The notes: generated by a model from the letters alone, not told the origin. 64,000 bases of DNA from Flavobacterium sp. MK4S-17 (GCF_009848495.1 NZ_WWEP01000013.1:62001-126000); one strand, 5' to 3'; positions 7,290 to 17,601 are shown, counted from the stretch's first letter. Translations and numbers: made by a program.

Positions 7290-10115
7290 ATGCACAAACA
7301 ATTTTTTTACCTGCTATTATTACTATGTTCTGCCCCTTTATTTAGCCAAACCTATAATCTTAAAGGGAAGATTACCGACACAGAGGATTTTGCACTGGAA
7401 TCAGCTACAGTTTATCTTACTGCTGTAAAAGACTCAGCGGTTATAGATTACACCATTACTGATAAAAATGGTAACTGGGAATTGAAAACACGCAAAAATG
7501 ACGATGCTGTTTTCCTTAAAATATCTTATGTGGGGCTTGCTAACTACAAACAAAAACTGGAAGCCATTAATGCCGACAGGGATTTTGGCACTATTAAATT
7601 ACAGGATCGCTCTACAGAGTTGAATGAAGTAATTATTGAAGGAGAGGTACCTCCAATACGAATTAAATCAGACACATTGGAGTTTAATGCATCATCGTTT
7701 AAAGTGCGCCCGGACGCCAATGTTGAAAGCCTTTTAAAGCAACTTCCCGGGGTTGATATTGATGCTGACGGCAAAATTACTGTAAACGGAAAGGAAGTTA
7801 ACCAGATACTGGTAAACGGGAAGCCGTTTTTTGATAAGGACGGTAAAATTGCCATACAAAACCTGCCTGCCGAATTGATTAATAAAGTCCAGGTAACCGA
7901 TACCAAAACTAAAAAAGAAGAGCTTGCAGGCGATAAGGCAAGCGGCAACAATGCAAGTATAAACCTTACCATTGATGAAGACAAGAACAAAGGTTTTTTT
8001 GGGCGTGTTATGGGCGGATACGGAAGTGATGAACGCTATGAAAGCAGTGCTATGGTAAATTACTTTAATGGCAAGCGGAAAATAAGCCTCCTGGCGTCAT
8101 CAAACAATATTAATTCTACCGGGTTTTCAATGAACGAAATTTTTGACAGTATGGGTGGCGGCCGCAATATGTCGGTTTGGACTAACGGAAATGGCAGTTT
8201 CGGTATTAACGGTATGCGTTTTGGCGGTGGAGATGGTATTACACAATCTAATATTGTTGGTTTAAACTATTCTGATGAGTGGGTTGAAAATCTTGAATCC
8301 AACTTCAGTTACTTTTATACATCTTCGGATACGGAAAATGAAAACCGCACACGCCGCAGGACATTTCTTCCTGCCCAGGCAGGGGATGCGCCGGAACTGG
8401 AACGCTCGCTCCTTACAGAATCAACTTCTACTACCAATGATGAAAAATATGCGCATAATATCAGCTCAGAATTTGAATTTGAGGTAGACTCAACCTCTAA
8501 CATTTATTTTACCCCCAAGTTTACAAAAGCCAACTCTAAAGTGAGCCGCAGGGAAACCCAGTTTACCTGGAACCAGGATGATACCCTTTTAAATGAGAGT
8601 TCAGGATATGGCTATAATGAAAATGACAACAGCAGTTTTAGCTCTGATTTTAATTATTATAAATCATTTAAAAAGAAAGGAAGGGCTATAAGCCTTGACT
8701 TTGAAAATGAAAACAGGCTGGATGAAAGCCAAAACCTTAACAATTCCACCACTTTATTTTATGAGGATATAGATGATGACGGTGTAGTCGATGTTACGGA
8801 GGATACACGTAACCAAACCATATACAACAGGCAGACAAGTGACAGGTATGAAGCAAGGCTTGAATATACAGAACCAATATCGGACAGTTTGCGGGTTAAG
8901 GCAGGTGTTATATATACCTGGCAAAAAGAAATGGAAAACCGCCAGGGCTTTGACTTTAATGAAGTAACAGGCAGGTATTCCTCACCTGTTGATGAGCTTA
9001 CCAATTACCTTACCTCAAATACCAATACGGTAATACCTATGGCCGGGTTTAACATACGTAAAAGCAAAATGAATATTAATTTGATGGCCGGTACGCTAAT
9101 TTCAAAGTTCGATAACTTTTCCAGCTACCTTGGCGAGGATTACAAACTGGTTAAAAATTACACCCTGCCTTACGCCAACGGATATATGAGCTATAGCTTT
9201 ACTAAAACCAGATCATTTTGGGGCAGCTATAATTATGAAACCAATTTCCCGCAGGCAAGGCAGATACTCCCTGTGCTGGATGTAAGCAACCAGTTGTACA
9301 CTTATATTGGTAATCCTGACCTTTCACCCAACAAATCGCACTCCGTTTATTTAAGCTTCCGCGATTTTGATTTTGCTACACGCACCGGTTATAATTTTTA
9401 TGCAGGAGGTAATATTTATGACAGCCGTATTACACAGGTATCTGAAATAAACAATAGCGGTAAATGGACAACTACATACCGCAATGTTTCAGGCACCTAT
9501 TCAGGATGGGCCGGCTTTTCATGGAATAAATCAATTAAGCGTGAGGCACACTCATTCAGGTTGAACTTAGGCATGAGTACAGGTTTTGATTTTGAAAAAG
9601 GCTTTACCAATGGCCAGATGTATGAAGGACGCTCTTACAGGCTTTCACCAAGGGCCAGCCTAACTTATGATTATGGTGAACTGTTAAGCATTAACCCTTC
9701 CTACAACCTTACCTATAACCAAACCAATTACGACAACTTTACGGTTGACTCCCAAAGTAATGTAGTACACAGGGTTAACCTGCAAACCACAAGCTACTGG
9801 CCTAAGCACGTAGTATTTGGCAATGACTTTGGCTATACATACAATTCCAACCTTTCCAATGGTTTCAGGAAAGATTTCTTCCTGTGGAATACAAGTTTGG
9901 GTTATAACTTTTATAACGACAGGCTGTTGTTTAAAGTAAAGGTATATGATGTGCTGAACCAGAACATTGGTACATCAAGGACAATTTCAGCATCTTCCAT
10001 AACAGATGAGCAGAATATAGTGCTTAAGCGTTATGTAATGTTTTCACTTACCTTTAAGCTTGACAAGTTTGGCGGTAAGAAAAAAGAAGGAGGATCCACT
10101 TTCTTTATATTTTAG
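7290..10115 (+). CDS. Outer-membrane beta-barrel protein, TonB-receptor-like (OMP_b-brl_3 type)
   Basis: 941 residues. Signal peptide at about 1-20 ending in LFSQ, then a carboxypeptidase-regulatory-like beta-sandwich (about 22-110, with KGKITDTEDFALESATV), a plug-like region (VNGKEVNQILVNGKPFF) and a long barrel rich in alternating aromatic strands. The chain ends in Phe (TFFIF), as outer-membrane barrel proteins do. The family is widespread in Bacteroidota; the substrate is unknown and there is no SusD partner next to it, so it is not a classical SusCD pair. It is a single-gene unit between terminators. Confidence 0.88.
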   Translation: MHKQFFYLLLLLCSAPLFSQTYNLKGKITDTEDFALESATVYLTAVKDSAVIDYTITDKNGNWELKTRKNDDAVFLKISYVGLANYKQKLEAINADRDFGTIKLQDRSTELNEVIIEGEVPPIRIKSDTLEFNASSFKVRPDANVESLLKQLPGVDIDADGKITVNGKEVNQILVNGKPFFDKDGKIAIQNLPAELINKVQVTDTKTKKEELAGDKASGNNASINLTIDEDKNKGFFGRVMGGYGSDERYESSAMVNYFNGKRKISLLASSNNINSTGFSMNEIFDSMGGGRNMSVWTNGNGSFGINGMRFGGGDGITQSNIVGLNYSDEWVENLESNFSYFYTSSDTENENRTRRRTFLPAQAGDAPELERSLLTESTSTTNDEKYAHNISSEFEFEVDSTSNIYFTPKFTKANSKVSRRETQFTWNQDDTLLNESSGYGYNENDNSSFSSDFNYYKSFKKKGRAISLDFENENRLDESQNLNNSTTLFYEDIDDDGVVDVTEDTRNQTIYNRQTSDRYEARLEYTEPISDSLRVKAGVIYTWQKEMENRQGFDFNEVTGRYSSPVDELTNYLTSNTNTVIPMAGFNIRKSKMNINLMAGTLISKFDNFSSYLGEDYKLVKNYTLPYANGYMSYSFTKTRSFWGSYNYETNFPQARQILPVLDVSNQLYTYIGNPDLSPNKSHSVYLSFRDFDFATRTGYNFYAGGNIYDSRITQVSEINNSGKWTTTYRNVSGTYSGWAGFSWNKSIKREAHSFRLNLGMSTGFDFEKGFTNGQMYEGRSYRLSPRASLTYDYGELLSINPSYNLTYNQTNYDNFTVDSQSNVVHRVNLQTTSYWPKHVVFGNDFGYTYNSNLSNGFRKDFFLWNTSLGYNFYNDRLLFKVKVYDVLNQNIGTSRTISASSITDEQNIVLKRYVMFSLTFKLDKFGGKKKEGGSTFFIF

Positions 10116-10118
10116 CAA

Positions 10119-10150
10119 TAAAAAAGGGCTGCAATTGCAGCCCTTTTTTA
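10119..10150. terminator. Bidirectional terminator between convergent genes
   Basis: AAAAAAGGGCTGCAATTGCAG and the complementary half form a perfect stem with A-run on one side and T-run on the other, so it can end both the beta-barrel gene (+) and the TPM gene (-). Confidence 0.9.
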
Positions 10151-10167
10151 TTTTCTTAATCTACTAT

Positions 10168-10947
10168 TTACCATCCTCCTGATGCACCGCCTCCGCCAAA
10201 GCCGCCCCCACCGAAGCCGCCACTAAAACCGCCACCGCCAAAGCCACCGCCGGAACTGCTGCCAAAGCTACCGCCACTACGCCCAAGGCTGCCGAGTATC
10301 AGTACATCCGAAAGTGTAGAGCCGTATCTTCTGCCCCCGCCCCCGCCTCCCTTTCGGGAAATCATGGCGATAATGATTATAAAAATTATAATAAACAGGA
10401 ATATAGCACCAAAGGCAATTTTATCACTTTTTTCATCGGCTATATATTCACCACTCATTACCTTAAATATGGCGTTAGTACCCTCATCTATACCTGCATA
10501 AAAATCACCGTTTTTAAACTCAGGCAGTATTACATCTTCAATAATGCGCTTGCTCATTGCATCAGTAAGCAGGTGTTCCGTCCCATAACCTGAAGCAATG
10601 GCAACCTTCCTGTCATCTTTAGCTATAAGCAATAATATACCGTTATCCTTGTCTTTTTGGCCTATTCCCCATTTATGGGCAAGGTCAACCTTATACCTGT
10701 CAATATATTCACCACCTGTAGTAGGCACCACCACCACTACAATCTGGGTTGAAGTGGTGTCGGCATAATTTATCAGCTTCTGTTCTATCTCGCGCTTTTG
10801 TGCTTCTTCCAGTAAGGTAGTACCTATCTCATAATAGCTGGTTTCCAGTGATGGTTTTTCAGGCACATCCTGCGCTGAAACCTTTACTACAAAAGCCAGC
10901 AAAAAAACTAGCAGGTAATATTTTATATATGTATTTAATTGTTTCAT
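10168..10947 (-). CDS. TPM-domain membrane protein (YgcG-like) with Gly-rich tail
   Basis: 259 residues. Signal peptide (about 1-25, ending KVSAQ), an extracytoplasmic TPM domain (about 30-165; DTTSTQIVVVVVPTTGGEYIDRYKVDLAHKWGIGQKDKDNGILLLIA), one membrane helix (about 178-195) and a tail of nearly pure Gly/Ser/Phe ending GGASGGW. TPM domains occur in proteins with reported phosphatase activity in photosystem repair and in many bacterial membrane proteins of unknown role. It is last in an operon after a second TPM gene and lemA, with no spacer to the former. The Gly-rich tail is typical of this class. Confidence 0.88.
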   Translation of the reverse strand: MKQLNTYIKYYLLVFLLAFVVKVSAQDVPEKPSLETSYYEIGTTLLEEAQKREIEQKLINYADTTSTQIVVVVVPTTGGEYIDRYKVDLAHKWGIGQKDKDNGILLLIAKDDRKVAIASGYGTEHLLTDAMSKRIIEDVILPEFKNGDFYAGIDEGTNAIFKVMSGEYIADEKSDKIAFGAIFLFIIIFIIIIAMISRKGGGGGGRRYGSTLSDVLILGSLGRSGGSFGSSSGGGFGGGGFSGGFGGGGFGGGGASGGW

Positions 10948-11385
10948 TTAACTTTTTGAAATTTCATTCGGCAGTTCGTTTGTATCATCATGAGTATAAG
11001 GAAAATATTGTTTAAGGCGTTCTCCTGCTCTCAAAATACCTTCTACCAAACCGTTTTTAAACTGCTGCTGTTTAAACCTTTCTATTACCACATCTTTGGT
11101 ACAGTCCCAAAAATCATCTTCTACCACTTTGTCAATACCCTCATCCCCTATAATCGCAAAAGTATGGTCCTGTACGCCTACATAAAACAATACGCCATTT
11201 CGTGCGGCTGTTTCCTGCATGCCTAAAAGCTGAAAAACCTCCTGTGCCCTTTCAAGCGGAGGTTTTTCTGTATGGTTTTCAATATGCACCCTTATTTCAC
11301 CCGAAGTATCCTTCTCGGCAGCAGCTATGGCATTCACTACTTCCTGTTCTTCGGCTGGCGTTAAAAATTCTTTAGCTGAATGCAT
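10948..11385 (-). CDS. Short TPM-domain protein without signal peptide
   Basis: 145 residues. It consists of a TPM domain (FLTPAEEQEVVNAIAAAEKDTSGEIRVHIENH... GVLFYVGVQDHTFAIIGDEGIDK) and no visible signal peptide or membrane helix. Its stop codon directly precedes the start of the long TPM gene and its start is 2 bases after lemA, so the three genes are translated as a block. The pairing of a soluble and an anchored TPM protein with LemA recurs in Bacteroidota. The molecular role is unknown. Confidence 0.85.
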   Translation of the reverse strand: MHSAKEFLTPAEEQEVVNAIAAAEKDTSGEIRVHIENHTEKPPLERAQEVFQLLGMQETAARNGVLFYVGVQDHTFAIIGDEGIDKVVEDDFWDCTKDVVIERFKQQQFKNGLVEGILRAGERLKQYFPYTHDDTNELPNEISKS

Positions 11386-11387
11386 AA

Positions 11388-11975
11388 TTATTTAAAATCA
11401 AATTGTACATCCGGTGCATTTTCTGCACCCTCATCGGCTTTAAACCTTGCCATGTCCTCAAAACCGAACATACTGGCAAAAATTACTGTAGGAAACCTGT
11501 GTTTCTTAATATCATAAACATTTACTGCTTCATTATAACGATCCCTTGCCACATTAATCCTGTTCTCTGTTCCTTCAAGCTGCGATTGTAACTGCTGGAA
11601 GTTGGCATTAGCTTTTAGATCAGGATAACGCTCTACCGTTACCAATAGCCTTGATAGTGCACCTGAAACATTATTTTGTGCCTGCTGGAACTGGGCAAGC
11701 TGCTCCGGTGTTATGTTGGCTGGGTCTATGTTAACCGAAGTTGCTTTGGAGCGGGCCTCAATTACATCTGTAAGCGTACCCCTTTCAAAATCGGCGGCTC
11801 CCTGCACCGTTTTTACAAGGTTACCTATAAGGTCGTTCCTGCGCTGGTAGCTGCTCTCCACATTAGACCATGCTGTTTTTGCATCGGCCCTTACTGTCAC
11901 CAGTCCGTTATAAGAAGAAATAGACCAGATAGCAAGTATCACAATAATAACTACGGGAATAATCCACTTTTTCAT
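11388..11975 (-). CDS. lemA: LemA family protein
   Basis: 195 residues. One N-terminal membrane helix (about 4-22) with a very short cytoplasmic start, followed by a long helical domain with the family sequence NGLVTVRADAKTAWSNVESSYQRRNDLIGNLV and a C-terminal YNEAVNVYDIKKHRFPTVIFASMFGF block. LemA proteins are membrane proteins of uncertain function found next to TPM proteins or membrane proteases. Second last block of the M23-MerR-LemA-TPM-TPM operon; the MerR gene ends 11 bases upstream. Confidence 0.93.
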   Translation of the reverse strand: MKKWIIPVVIIVILAIWSISSYNGLVTVRADAKTAWSNVESSYQRRNDLIGNLVKTVQGAADFERGTLTDVIEARSKATSVNIDPANITPEQLAQFQQAQNNVSGALSRLLVTVERYPDLKANANFQQLQSQLEGTENRINVARDRYNEAVNVYDIKKHRFPTVIFASMFGFEDMARFKADEGAENAPDVQFDFK

Positions 11976-11986
11976 ATTTGCTTGTT

Positions 11987-12316
11987 TTAAAGTTGGTTTT
12001 TAATATTATTCAAAGCTTCTTTTACAGCTTCTAATTTACGAATTATCTCAAATTTATCCAGTGTTTTTTTAGTGCCTTCCTTAAGGTGCACTTTTGCCCC
12101 CTCCAGTGTAAAACCACGCTCTTTCACCAGGTGGTATATAAGCTGCAGGTTTTTAACATCTTCGGGCGTAAACATACGGTTGCCCTTCGCATTTTTCTTT
12201 GGCTTAAGTATATCGAATTCCTTATCCCAAAAGCGGATGAGCGACGCATTTACATTAAATGCCCTGGCTAGCTCGCCAATACTGTAATATCTCTTTTCAG
12301 GCAGGTTTAGGTGCAT
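11987..12316 (-). CDS. MerR family transcriptional regulator
   Basis: 109 residues. The MerR winged helix-turn-helix occupies most of the chain (KRYYSIGELARAFNVNASLIRFWDKEFDILKPKKNAKGNRMFTPEDV), followed by a short helical tail (about 75-109) instead of a long effector-binding domain, so no ligand can be inferred and there is no metal-binding Cys set. The start codon overlaps the stop codon of the M23 peptidase gene (TAATG), so both are translationally coupled. It could regulate its own operon of envelope genes. Confidence 0.9.
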   Translation of the reverse strand: MHLNLPEKRYYSIGELARAFNVNASLIRFWDKEFDILKPKKNAKGNRMFTPEDVKNLQLIYHLVKERGFTLEGAKVHLKEGTKKTLDKFEIIRKLEAVKEALNNIKNQL

Positions 12317-13293
12317 TAGTCAAGCGATTGGTTTTCCTGGTTAGCTAATTTAGAAATTAAAATGTATTCCTTGGCAGAAATATTTCCGTAATAGAAGTTT
12401 ATAGGGTTTATAACCTGCCCGCCTTTGTGCACTTCATAGTGAAGGTGCGGCGCCTCGCTCCTGCCGGTGCTGCCCACATAGCCTATAACATCACCACGTT
12501 TTACCCTTTGCCCTGCCCTTGCCTTATATTTGCTAAGGTGCGCATAAAGCGTTTCGTAGCCATAGCCGTGCTTTATAACAATATGGTTGCCGTAACCTGA
12601 TGCCCTGTTATCGGCACGGGTAACAACGCCATCACCGGTGGCATAAACCGGTGTTCCTGTTTTTGCAGAAAAATCCATACCGGCATGAAATTTACGTATT
12701 TTGGTAAACGGGTCGCTACGATAGCCAAAGCCCGAAGCCATATGCCTTAAATCTTCATTTTTTACAGGCTGTATGGCAGGTATTGCACTAAGCAGTTTTT
12801 CCTTGTCCTTTGCCAGCTTTGCAATTTCATCAAGCGATTTTGACTGCACAACAAGCTCCTTTTGTATAACATCCAGCCTTTTAGTGGTATTAATTACAAG
12901 CTGCGAATTATTGAACCCTTCCAGGTCTTTATAGCGGTTTACACCCCCAAAGCCAGCCTTGCGCTGCTCCTCGGGTATGGGCGATGTATTAAAGTAAACA
13001 CGGTACAGGTTGTTATCGCGCTCTGCAATATTTGCCAGCACCTCATCCACCTGGTCCATTTTGCGGTTTAATATCTCGTAACGTAGTTTAAGGTTTTCTA
13101 TCTCCCTTGCCTGCAGCTTGTCTTTTGGTGTTTCAAAAAAAGGAACGTTAAGCAAAAGCACAAAACACAGGAAGCCAAAAAGGCCCGAAGAAGCCAAAAA
13201 TAAAAGGACAACACCTAATTTCCTGCCTTTTTTTGGTTTTATCCGGCGGTATGCTAAGTTTTCTGAGTCGTAATAATATTTTACCTTCGACAT
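12316..13293 (-). CDS. M23 family peptidoglycan endopeptidase
   Basis: 325 residues. A cytoplasmic start, one membrane helix (about 27-48), a coiled-coil stretch (about 58-110) and a C-terminal LytM/M23 domain with zinc motif HxxxD (KFHAGMDF, about 202-208) and HLHYEV (about 281-286). Such proteins cut peptide cross-bridges in peptidoglycan or activate amidases. First gene of the leftward operon with merR, lemA and TPM genes, which suggests a shared job at the cell envelope. It is divergent from alaS, with a candidate -7 element 68 bases upstream. Confidence 0.92.
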   Translation of the reverse strand: MSKVKYYYDSENLAYRRIKPKKGRKLGVVLLFLASSGLFGFLCFVLLLNVPFFETPKDKLQAREIENLKLRYEILNRKMDQVDEVLANIAERDNNLYRVYFNTSPIPEEQRKAGFGGVNRYKDLEGFNNSQLVINTTKRLDVIQKELVVQSKSLDEIAKLAKDKEKLLSAIPAIQPVKNEDLRHMASGFGYRSDPFTKIRKFHAGMDFSAKTGTPVYATGDGVVTRADNRASGYGNHIVIKHGYGYETLYAHLSKYKARAGQRVKRGDVIGYVGSTGRSEAPHLHYEVHKGGQVINPINFYYGNISAKEYILISKLANQENQSLD

Positions 13294-13308
13294 GTTTCTA
13301 AATTATTC

Positions 13309-13316
13309 TATTTTTG
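13309..13316 (+). promoter_or_regulatory. Candidate -7 element for alaS
   Basis: TATTTTTG fits TAnnTTTG. If used it leaves a leader of roughly 120 bases before alaS; no upstream TTG is obvious. Confidence 0.35.
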
Positions 13317-13360
13317 CACCTTACATTAAAAGCCTGCAAAGCCTGAAAACTGATAACGCA

Positions 13361-13368
13361 CAAATGTA
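13361..13368 (-). promoter_or_regulatory. Candidate -7 element for the M23-merR-lemA-TPM operon
   Basis: Minus-strand TACATTTG fits TAnnTTTG, giving a leader of about 60 bases. The nearest minus-strand TTG (13394-13396) is 25 bases away, somewhat long. Confidence 0.45.
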
Positions 13369-13445
13369 ATAAATGTTGCGGTTTTATTAACAGCAAGGCT
13401 TGCAGAGTTTAAAAATATTAATCCGAAAAACAATTTTCATACCAT

Positions 13446-16073
13446 ATGAAATCCCGTGATATAAGAAAGCAGTTTTTAGATTTCTTTGAAAGCAAAGGGC
13501 ACCTTATTGTGCCTTCTGCCCCAATTGTAACAAAGGACGACCCTACGCTGATGTTCAATAATTCGGGTATGGCGCAGTTCAAGGAATTTTTCCTTGGCAA
13601 CGCCACGCCAAAAAGCAGCCGTATAGCTGATACGCAAAAATGCCTTAGGGTTTCGGGAAAGCATAACGACCTGGAAGATGTGGGCTTTGACACTTACCAC
13701 CACACCATGTTTGAAATGCTGGGCAACTGGAGCTTTGGCGATTACTTTAAAAAAGAAGCCATAAACTGGGCATGGGAACTACTTACCGAAGTATATAAAA
13801 TACCGAAAGATATTTTATACGTTACTGTATTTGAAGGAAGCAAGGAAGAAAATGTACCTTTTGACCAGGAGGCTTATGATATATGGAAGGCGCTTGTACC
13901 TGAAGACCGGATTTTATTAGGGAACAAAAAGGATAACTTTTGGGAAATGGGCGACCAGGGGCCATGCGGGCCATGCTCTGAAATTCATGTGGATATCCGT
14001 TCGGCTGAAGAAAAACAGCAGGTAGCCGGCAGGGAACTGGTAAATAATGACCACCCGCAGGTAGTGGAGATATGGAACAACGTATTTATGGAGTTTAACC
14101 GTAAAGCAGATGGCTCCCTTGAAAAATTACCAGCGCGCCATGTTGATACAGGTATGGGCTTTGAACGGCTTTGCATGGTATTGCAGGGCACACAAAGTAA
14201 TTATGACACTGATGTGTTTACCCCTTTGATTGAAAAGATAGAGAACCTTACGGGTAAAAAATATACTAAAAAAGCAGCAAACGAAGAAGAAGAAAAAACC
14301 AACATTGCCATTCGTGTAATTGCCGACCACGTTCGTGCGGTAGCCTTTGCCATAGCCGATGGCCAGTTGCCAGGCAATACCGGCGCCGGTTATGTTATCC
14401 GCAGGATATTAAGGCGCGCCATACGTTACGGGTTTACTTTCCTTGATAAAAAAGAGCCGTTTATTAACGACCTTGTTGCTATTTTAAGCGCACAAATGGG
14501 TGAATTTTTCCCAGAAATAAAATCTCAGGAAAATTTGGTTACCAACGTTATTAAGGAAGAAGAGGCTTCTTTCCTGCGCACTTTGGATCAGGGCTTGCAA
14601 TTGCTGGAAAATGTGGTGACAGAAACAAAAGGAAAAGAAGTTTCAGGGGCTAAAGCATTTGAACTTTATGATACTTTTGGTTTCCCTAAAGACCTTACAG
14701 CCCTTATACTTAAGGAAAAAGGCATGTATTACAACGAGGCTGAATTTGATACTGAACTGCAAAAACAAAAAGACCGCAGCCGAGCTGCAGGTGAGGTTGC
14801 AACCGACGACTGGAACATATTGGTAGAAGGTAATACTGAAACTTTTGTTGGGTATGACCAGCTTGAAAGTGAAGTTAAAGTTACCCGTTACCGCAAAGTA
14901 AATTCTAAAAAAGATGGTACTTTATATCAAATTGTTTTAGATAAAACACCTTTTTATCCCGAAGGCGGCGGACAGGTTGGCGACAAGGGCAGCCTGGTTT
15001 CTGCAAATGAAACCATTGAAATTACAGATACCAAAAAGGAAAACAACCTCATCCTGCATATCGCAAAAAAACTGCCTGAAAACATAGCATCAACATTTAC
15101 AGCAAAAGTAAATGCTACATTAAGGGCAGAATCTGAAAGCAACCACAGTGCTACCCACCTGCTTCACCAGGCGTTGCGCAGCATATTGGGGACGCACGTG
15201 GAGCAAAAAGGTTCATTGGTTAGCCCGGGTTACCTGCGGTTCGATTTTTCGCATTTTTCCAAAGTAACAGATGAGGATCTTAAACATGTAGAGAATTTTG
15301 TAAACGCAAGGATACAAGAGCATATTCCCCTTACGGAAAAGAGGGATATACCCTTTAAACAGGCTGTTGAAGAGGGTGCCATGGCATTATTCGGTGAAAA
15401 ATATGGTGATAATGTAAGAGCTATAAAGTTTGGCGAAAGTATAGAGCTTTGCGGCGGTACACATGTAAAGAATACTGCCGATATATGGTATTTTAAAATT
15501 GTGAGTGAAAGCGCTGTTGCTGCCGGAATTCGCCGTATTGAAGCCATAACAGGGAATGCTGTTAAGGATTATTTCAATAATCAGGAAAAGGCTCTTGACG
15601 AAATAAAAGCAGCTCTTAAAAATCCGCAGGATACACTAAAGGCTGTTGCATCTTTACAGGATGAGAACACCAAACTTAAAAAGCAGCTGGAGGCACTGCT
15701 TAAAGACAAGGCAAAAAACCTTAAAGGTGAACTTGCCAATGAAATTGAGGAAATAAACGGTATAAAATTTATTGCTAAACAGGTTGACCTTGATGCAAAC
15801 GGGGCTAAAGACCTTGCTTATGAATTAGGGACTATCGGCAACAACCTTTTTATATTACTTGCAACAGCAGCGGATGACAAGCCAATGCTAACCTGCTATA
15901 TATCAAAAGAACTTGTAGCAGAAAAAGGGCTTAATGCCGGGCAGGTGGTGCGCGAGCTGGGTAAATACATACAGGGCGGCGGCGGCGGCCAGCCATTTTT
16001 TGCAACAGCAGGAGGTAAAAACCCAAATGGTATTACAGATGCCCTTAATGCTGCAAAAGATTTTATAAAATAA
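13446..16073 (+). CDS. alaS: Alanyl-tRNA synthetase
   Basis: 875 residues, the standard length. It attaches alanine to tRNA-Ala. The class II catalytic core fills the N-terminal half ([19 protein letters not shown]; motif 2 around [15 protein letters not shown]). The editing domain carries the zinc ligands of [11 protein letters not shown] (about residue 565) and CGGTH (about residue 668). The C-Ala domain with [15 protein letters not shown] closes the chain. Its stop overlaps the start of the next gene (TAATG), linking it to a GSCFA protein. Confidence 0.97.
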   Translation: MKSRDIRKQFLDFFESKGHLIVPSAPIVTKDDPTLMFNNSGMAQFKEFFLGNATPKSSRIADTQKCLRVSGKHNDLEDVGFDTYHHTMFEMLGNWSFGDYFKKEAINWAWELLTEVYKIPKDILYVTVFEGSKEENVPFDQEAYDIWKALVPEDRILLGNKKDNFWEMGDQGPCGPCSEIHVDIRSAEEKQQVAGRELVNNDHPQVVEIWNNVFMEFNRKADGSLEKLPARHVDTGMGFERLCMVLQGTQSNYDTDVFTPLIEKIENLTGKKYTKKAANEEEEKTNIAIRVIADHVRAVAFAIADGQLPGNTGAGYVIRRILRRAIRYGFTFLDKKEPFINDLVAILSAQMGEFFPEIKSQENLVTNVIKEEEASFLRTLDQGLQLLENVVTETKGKEVSGAKAFELYDTFGFPKDLTALILKEKGMYYNEAEFDTELQKQKDRSRAAGEVATDDWNILVEGNTETFVGYDQLESEVKVTRYRKVNSKKDGTLYQIVLDKTPFYPEGGGQVGDKGSLVSANETIEITDTKKENNLILHIAKKLPENIASTFTAKVNATLRAESESNHSATHLLHQALRSILGTHVEQKGSLVSPGYLRFDFSHFSKVTDEDLKHVENFVNARIQEHIPLTEKRDIPFKQAVEEGAMALFGEKYGDNVRAIKFGESIELCGGTHVKNTADIWYFKIVSESAVAAGIRRIEAITGNAVKDYFNNQEKALDEIKAALKNPQDTLKAVASLQDENTKLKKQLEALLKDKAKNLKGELANEIEEINGIKFIAKQVDLDANGAKDLAYELGTIGNNLFILLATAADDKPMLTCYISKELVAEKGLNAGQVVRELGKYIQGGGGGQPFFATAGGKNPNGITDALNAAKDFIK

Positions 16074-17020
16074 TGCAATTCAGGACCCAAATACCTATAC
16101 CCGTTAACAGTAATCTGATTGATTACAACAGCAGTATAGTGTCTTTGGGTTCTTGCTTTGCTGTCAATATAGGGCAAAAACTTGATTATTTTAAATTCAG
16201 GAATACTGTAAACCCTTTTGGGATACTGTTCCATCCGGCTGCTATTGAGAAGTTTATCTGTTTTGCTGTGGACAATAAACAGTTTACAGAAGCAGATATA
16301 TTTTTCCATAATGAGCGCTGGCACAGTTTCGATGCACATTCTGACCTTAGCCATACGGAAAAAGGGGTATTACTTAAAAGGCTTAACGATGCTGTTAAAA
16401 TATCCTCCACTAAACTTGCAGAAGCCACACACATAATAATAACATTAGGTACAGCCTGGGTGTACAGGAAAATTGAAAGCAACATGATTGTAGCCAATTG
16501 CCATAAAGTACCCCAAAAAAAATTTATAAAAGAGCTGTTACCTGCCAGCCTGATAAAAGAAAGCCTGCAAAACAGCATAGCATTGCTTAAAAGCCTCAAT
16601 AAGAATAGTAATATAACCTTTACCGTTTCACCTGTTCGCCATATAAAAGATGGCTTCATTGAAAACCAATGGAGTAAATCAAACCTTATAACTGCACTAC
16701 ATGAAACTTTAAAGGAAAACAGCAACTGCAGTTATTTTCCTTCCTATGAAATAATGATGGATGAATTAAGGGATTACCGCTTTTATGCAGAAGACATGAT
16801 ACATCCCAACAAAACAGCTATTGACTATATATGGGAGCGTTTTACACAAGCTGCCATAGCACCTCAGGCTTACCAAACCATGAAACAGGCCGATACTATA
16901 CAAAAAGGTTTGCAGCACCGCCCTTTTAACCCTGATTCGGCTGGCCATGCAGAATTTATGGCAAAAATCAATACCGAAATAGCTGCCATTAAGGATAAAT
17001 ATCCTCATATCACTTTTTAA
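16073..17020 (+). CDS. GSCFA domain protein
   Basis: 315 residues. The defining GSCFA motif is near the N-terminus (SLGSCFAVNIG, about 25-35) and the rest fits an SGNH-hydrolase-like fold: THIIITLGTAWVY as a core block and DMIHPNKTAIDYIW near the end, where Asp and His could be catalytic. The family is common in Bacteroidota and of unknown substrate; esterase activity is plausible from the fold. Translationally coupled to alaS (start ATG overlaps the alaS stop) and followed by a hairpin terminator. Confidence 0.88.
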   Translation: MQFRTQIPIPVNSNLIDYNSSIVSLGSCFAVNIGQKLDYFKFRNTVNPFGILFHPAAIEKFICFAVDNKQFTEADIFFHNERWHSFDAHSDLSHTEKGVLLKRLNDAVKISSTKLAEATHIIITLGTAWVYRKIESNMIVANCHKVPQKKFIKELLPASLIKESLQNSIALLKSLNKNSNITFTVSPVRHIKDGFIENQWSKSNLITALHETLKENSNCSYFPSYEIMMDELRDYRFYAEDMIHPNKTAIDYIWERFTQAAIAPQAYQTMKQADTIQKGLQHRPFNPDSAGHAEFMAKINTEIAAIKDKYPHITF

Positions 17021-17045
17021 AATAGGGCAAATGCCCTATTGTTTA
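17021..17045 (+). terminator. Hairpin after GSCFA gene
   Basis: AATAGGGC / GCCCTATT with a four-base loop just after the stop codon. The following T-run is short (GTTTACACCTTTATT), so it may be a weak terminator. Confidence 0.6.
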
Positions 17046-17094
17046 CACCTTTATTATGTTGCAGTTTTGACACGTAAACTTAAAACTCAACACT

Positions 17095-17601
17095 ATGAAA
17101 ACATTTACCAGACTTTCTTATTTACTGTTTTTATCTATCTCACTTTGTTTTGTATCATGCAGCGGTGATGATGACAATGGCTCTGCCGGTGGTGGCAGCG
17201 GCGAATATGTAAAGGCCAAAGTAGATGGGAAAAACTTCTCTTCTTCTACTTCTTATGACCTTGTGGCAGCTTCACGCCCCACATCCAATGCCATGGCTAT
17301 ACAGGGCAGTAATAATGAAGGGCATGCCATACAGATAACACTGTTTGCTTTTGACGGCGAAGGCACATATAATGTTGGCGACCAGCTTATAGGGCAGGCA
17401 CTTTACACCAAAGCAAGTACAACTTCTTTAATCTCTTATTCTTCAGCCGCAGGCGGAGGCGCAAACGGCGAGGTTACTATAACCTACATTGACGATGAAA
17501 AAGTAGAGGGTACATTTAGCTTTAAAGGAAGAAAAGCTGAAGAAGGTGCTACAGAAATGGTGGAAGTAACGAACGGGAAATTCAGGGCTAAATTTCAATA
17601 A
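17095..17601 (+). CDS. Predicted lipoprotein (DUF6252-like)
   Basis: 168 residues. The signal sequence ends in a lipobox at about C22 (FVSC) and is followed by an acidic Gly-rich linker (SGDDDNGSAGGGSGE), typical of surface-exposed Bacteroidota lipoproteins. The mature domain begins YVKAKVDGKNFSSS and is beta-rich, resembling the DUF6252 family of small lipoproteins. Function unknown. It has its own terminator and is probably transcribed alone. Confidence 0.78.
   Translation: MKTFTRLSYLLFLSISLCFVSCSGDDDNGSAGGGSGEYVKAKVDGKNFSSSTSYDLVAASRPTSNAMAIQGSNNEGHAIQITLFAFDGEGTYNVGDQLIGQALYTKASTTSLISYSSAAGGGANGEVTITYIDDEKVEGTFSFKGRKAEEGATEMVEVTNGKFRAKFQ

Noticed and set aside
7290..10115. A SusCD polysaccharide-utilisation pair
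   Set aside because: No SusD-like gene follows the beta-barrel gene; a terminator comes directly after it.
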